64,000 nt of DNA from Paenibacillus sp. FSL R7-0273 (lineage in GTDB: Bacteria > Bacillota > Bacilli > Paenibacillales > Paenibacillaceae): contig NZ_CP009283.1 of NCBI RefSeq assembly GCF_000758625.1, forward strand, positions 2,615,501 to 2,679,500. The letters run 5' to 3'. Of the stretch, positions 62,465 through 64,000 are shown in pieces; position 1 is the first letter of the stretch; each line of letters opens with the position of its first letter. Below the pieces are notes generated by a model that ran no database searches, was not told the DNA's origin, and saw only the letters and a program-made list of their open reading frames with translations. A program made the position numbers and the translations under genes.

Positions 62465-63626
62465 ATTTGATCAGTTAATCAACAGAAGAAATACAAATAG
62501 CGTGAAATGGGATTCTACTCCAGAAAATATCTTGCCCATGTGGCTAGCGGATATGGATTTCCGGACAGCAACTCCAATCATTCAGGCACTCGAAAAGCGA
62601 GTCCAGCATGGAATTTTCGGTTATGCCAGTATCCCAGATGCTTATTATGAAGCAGAGGTGAGTTGGTGTGTGAAGAGACATGCTTTCAAAATAAAGAAAG
62701 AATGGATAGAAGTCACTACGGGCGTTATTCCAGCGCTTTCGGCGATTGTGAAGGCTTTTACAGAACCTGGAGATAAGGTGCTGATTCAATCCCCTGTCTA
62801 CAATTACTTTAACAGTTCTATTATAAATAACCGCTGTGATGTTATTCGTAATGAACTGAAGTACAATGGGGCGTCATATGAAATTGATTTTGAAGATTTT
62901 GAACGGAAGGCCGCAGACGAAAAAGTGAAGATGTTCATCCTTTGCAATCCTCATAACCCTGTTGGAAGAGTGTGGACCAGCAGTGAGTTGCTGCGCGTAG
63001 GTGAAATATGTTTGAAACATAATGTCCTTGTTGTTGTTGATGAAATTCACCGGGACCTGATCTATAGAGGGAGCAAACATATTCCGTTTGCATCAATGAA
63101 TGAAGCATTTTTGATGAATTCCATCACCTGCACAGCTCCCAGTAAACCTTTTAACCTTGCCGGCCTCAAAACATCAAATATTATCGTGGCCAATGAGGAA
63201 TACAGAAAAAAAGTAAACCGGTCGCTCAACGATAATGAAGCCATTGAACCAAATGCTTTTGGAATTGAAGCCCTGATTGCTGCCTACAATCAGGGAGAAG
63301 AGTGGCTGGATCAATTAATGGATTATCTTCAAGGGAACCGGGATACCTTAATCTCATTTATCAATGAGCGTATTCCACAACTGAAGGTCATTATTCCTGA
63401 AGCTACTTATCTGGTCTGGATGGATTGCAGCAGTCTTGGTATCGGCTCTGAAGAGCTCTGCAACAAGATTTTTGAAGAAGGCTTCCTAAGAATCAACAAT
63501 GGTCATACCTATGGTGATACAGGTGATGGTTTTATCCGGATGAATATTGCTTGCCCGAGAGCTTTATTGATAGAGGGACTGGAGAGGTTAGAACGTGTTG
63601 TGAAATCATTACATTTGAACAACTGA
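62454..63626 (+). CDS. MalY/PatB-family PLP enzyme (C-S lyase)
   Basis: This fold-type I PLP enzyme cleaves cystathionine-like C-S bonds, producing pyruvate, ammonia and a thiol. Features: LPMWLADMDFRTA, TTGVIPALSAIVKAFTEPGD, CNPHNPVGRVW, VDEIHRDLIYRG and the PLP lysine in TAPSKPFNLAGLKTS. The TTG start follows GGAGGCCATCC and overlaps the DUF3737 stop. The arrangement suggests a redox or sulfur-related stress operon regulated by the TetR protein. Confidence 0.92.
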   Translation: MKYEFDQLINRRNTNSVKWDSTPENILPMWLADMDFRTATPIIQALEKRVQHGIFGYASIPDAYYEAEVSWCVKRHAFKIKKEWIEVTTGVIPALSAIVKAFTEPGDKVLIQSPVYNYFNSSIINNRCDVIRNELKYNGASYEIDFEDFERKAADEKVKMFILCNPHNPVGRVWTSSELLRVGEICLKHNVLVVVDEIHRDLIYRGSKHIPFASMNEAFLMNSITCTAPSKPFNLAGLKTSNIIVANEEYRKKVNRSLNDNEAIEPNAFGIEALIAAYNQGEEWLDQLMDYLQGNRDTLISFINERIPQLKVIIPEATYLVWMDCSSLGIGSEELCNKIFEEGFLRINNGHTYGDTGDGFIRMNIACPRALLIEGLERLERVVKSLHLNN

Positions 63627-63641
63627 AATGGGGGAGAACGC

Positions 63642-64000
63642 TTGAAAACAGTATTAACGTCTATATTTTCGTTGCTGATGTTATTTTCTCTGGCCGCCTG
63701 TGGGAGTGGTAATAGCACTGAAACGGTAAGTAGCACTGAAGTTAGCCTGCCATCGACAGCCCCAACCTCTGCCCCGGCCGGGGCCGGAAGTAGCGAGTCC
63801 AGTGGAGAACAACAGCCGGAAGGTGGAAACGGTAAAACGCTTATAGCCTATTTCTCCCGCGTGGGAACTTCCTCCCTCAGCGAAGACGTAGATGCCGTCA
63901 CTTCTGCGAGCTTAAGAATTGGCGATGAAGGATGGATTGGAAATACAGAAGTGGTTGTAGATATGGTACAGAATGTTGTTGAAGGCGATGAGTTCCAGAT
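63642..64000 (+). CDS. flavodoxin-like lipoprotein, 3' end outside window
   Basis: The TTG start follows GGGGGAG. A signal peptide with lipobox LAAC (Cys20) is followed by a Ser/Thr/Pro-rich linker and the start of a flavodoxin-like domain (KTLIAYFSRVGTSS, the FMN phosphate region). The window ends after about 119 residues. It closes the TetR-controlled operon as the likely electron carrier partner. Confidence 0.8.
   Translation, partial: MKTVLTSIFSLLMLFSLAACGSGNSTETVSSTEVSLPSTAPTSAPAGAGSSESSGEQQPEGGNGKTLIAYFSRVGTSSLSEDVDAVTSASLRIGDEGWIGNTEVVVDMVQNVVEGDEFQ

Overview
The window looks like a chromosome segment of a spore-forming Paenibacillus-type Firmicute. The evidence is strong AGGAGG-type ribosome binding sites, frequent TTG and GTG starts, Bacillus-type housekeeping pairs (yhaO-yhaN, yqhG-yqhH, yqzE), a YjcZ-type sporulation micropeptide, CwlD-like and divergent-deacetylase envelope genes, and a B12-dependent class II ribonucleotide reductase. 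The genus is inferred from gene content and style; no database search was possible.

Layout. 0-9.3 kb: DNA polymerase IV (5' end outside the window), ferredoxin, an L,D-transpeptidase, pyrD, a small alarmone synthetase coupled to a DUF309 gene, an RsmF-type rRNA methyltransferase, an RsuA-type pseudouridine synthase and a HAD phosphatase. 9.3-10.6 kb: a gene-free purine-rich stretch with a duplicated 105-bp element and short tandem repeats. 10.6-18.4 kb: a YjcZ micropeptide, a second RsmF-like methyltransferase, a GT4 glycosyltransferase and the yhaO-yhaN nuclease/ATPase pair. 18.5-19.1 kb: a 52-bp satellite-like array with a higher-order 156-bp period. 19.4-34.8 kb: ordinary metabolism, transport and regulation genes, one tRNA-Leu(CAG), and several regulators whose operators can be read (ROK, PadR, and a MerR with paired 19-bp-spacer promoters). 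34.8-35.6 kb: another repeat-rich gap. 35.6-43.7 kb: a secreted protein, yqhG-yqhH, and nrdJ, which carries NrdR boxes upstream and a 376-residue LAGLIDADG intein inserted directly before its radical cysteine.

43.7-about 60.6 kb: a visibly AT-rich island. It begins about 31 bp after the nrdJ stop with a TGT terminus and three copies of an AAGTG-type repeat spaced exactly 44 bp apart, which reads as a Tn7-like transposon end. Inside are a divergently transcribed XRE regulator with a 78-residue partner, then tniQ, tnsA, a stand-alone protein homologous only to the N-terminal DNA-binding part of TnsB, the full tnsB, tnsC, a terminator, and a second tniQ. No Cas gene is present. Downstream lies cargo or later insertions: an IS630 remnant, a broken response regulator, a three-gene ABC-three-component (ABC-3C) conflict system with a restriction-endonuclease-like effector, gene remnants, and a 1164-bp IS630-family element that split another gene. 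The far end of the transposon was not found. 60.8-64 kb: a TetR regulator with repeated AATCGAA-type operators in front of itself and of a DUF3737 / PatB-MalY lyase / flavodoxin-like lipoprotein operon that runs off the window.

The most interesting system is the Tn7-like element with two TniQ proteins and a separate TnsB DNA-binding paralogue, apparently using the 3' end of an intein-bearing nrdJ as its attachment site and carrying an ABC-3C defence module.
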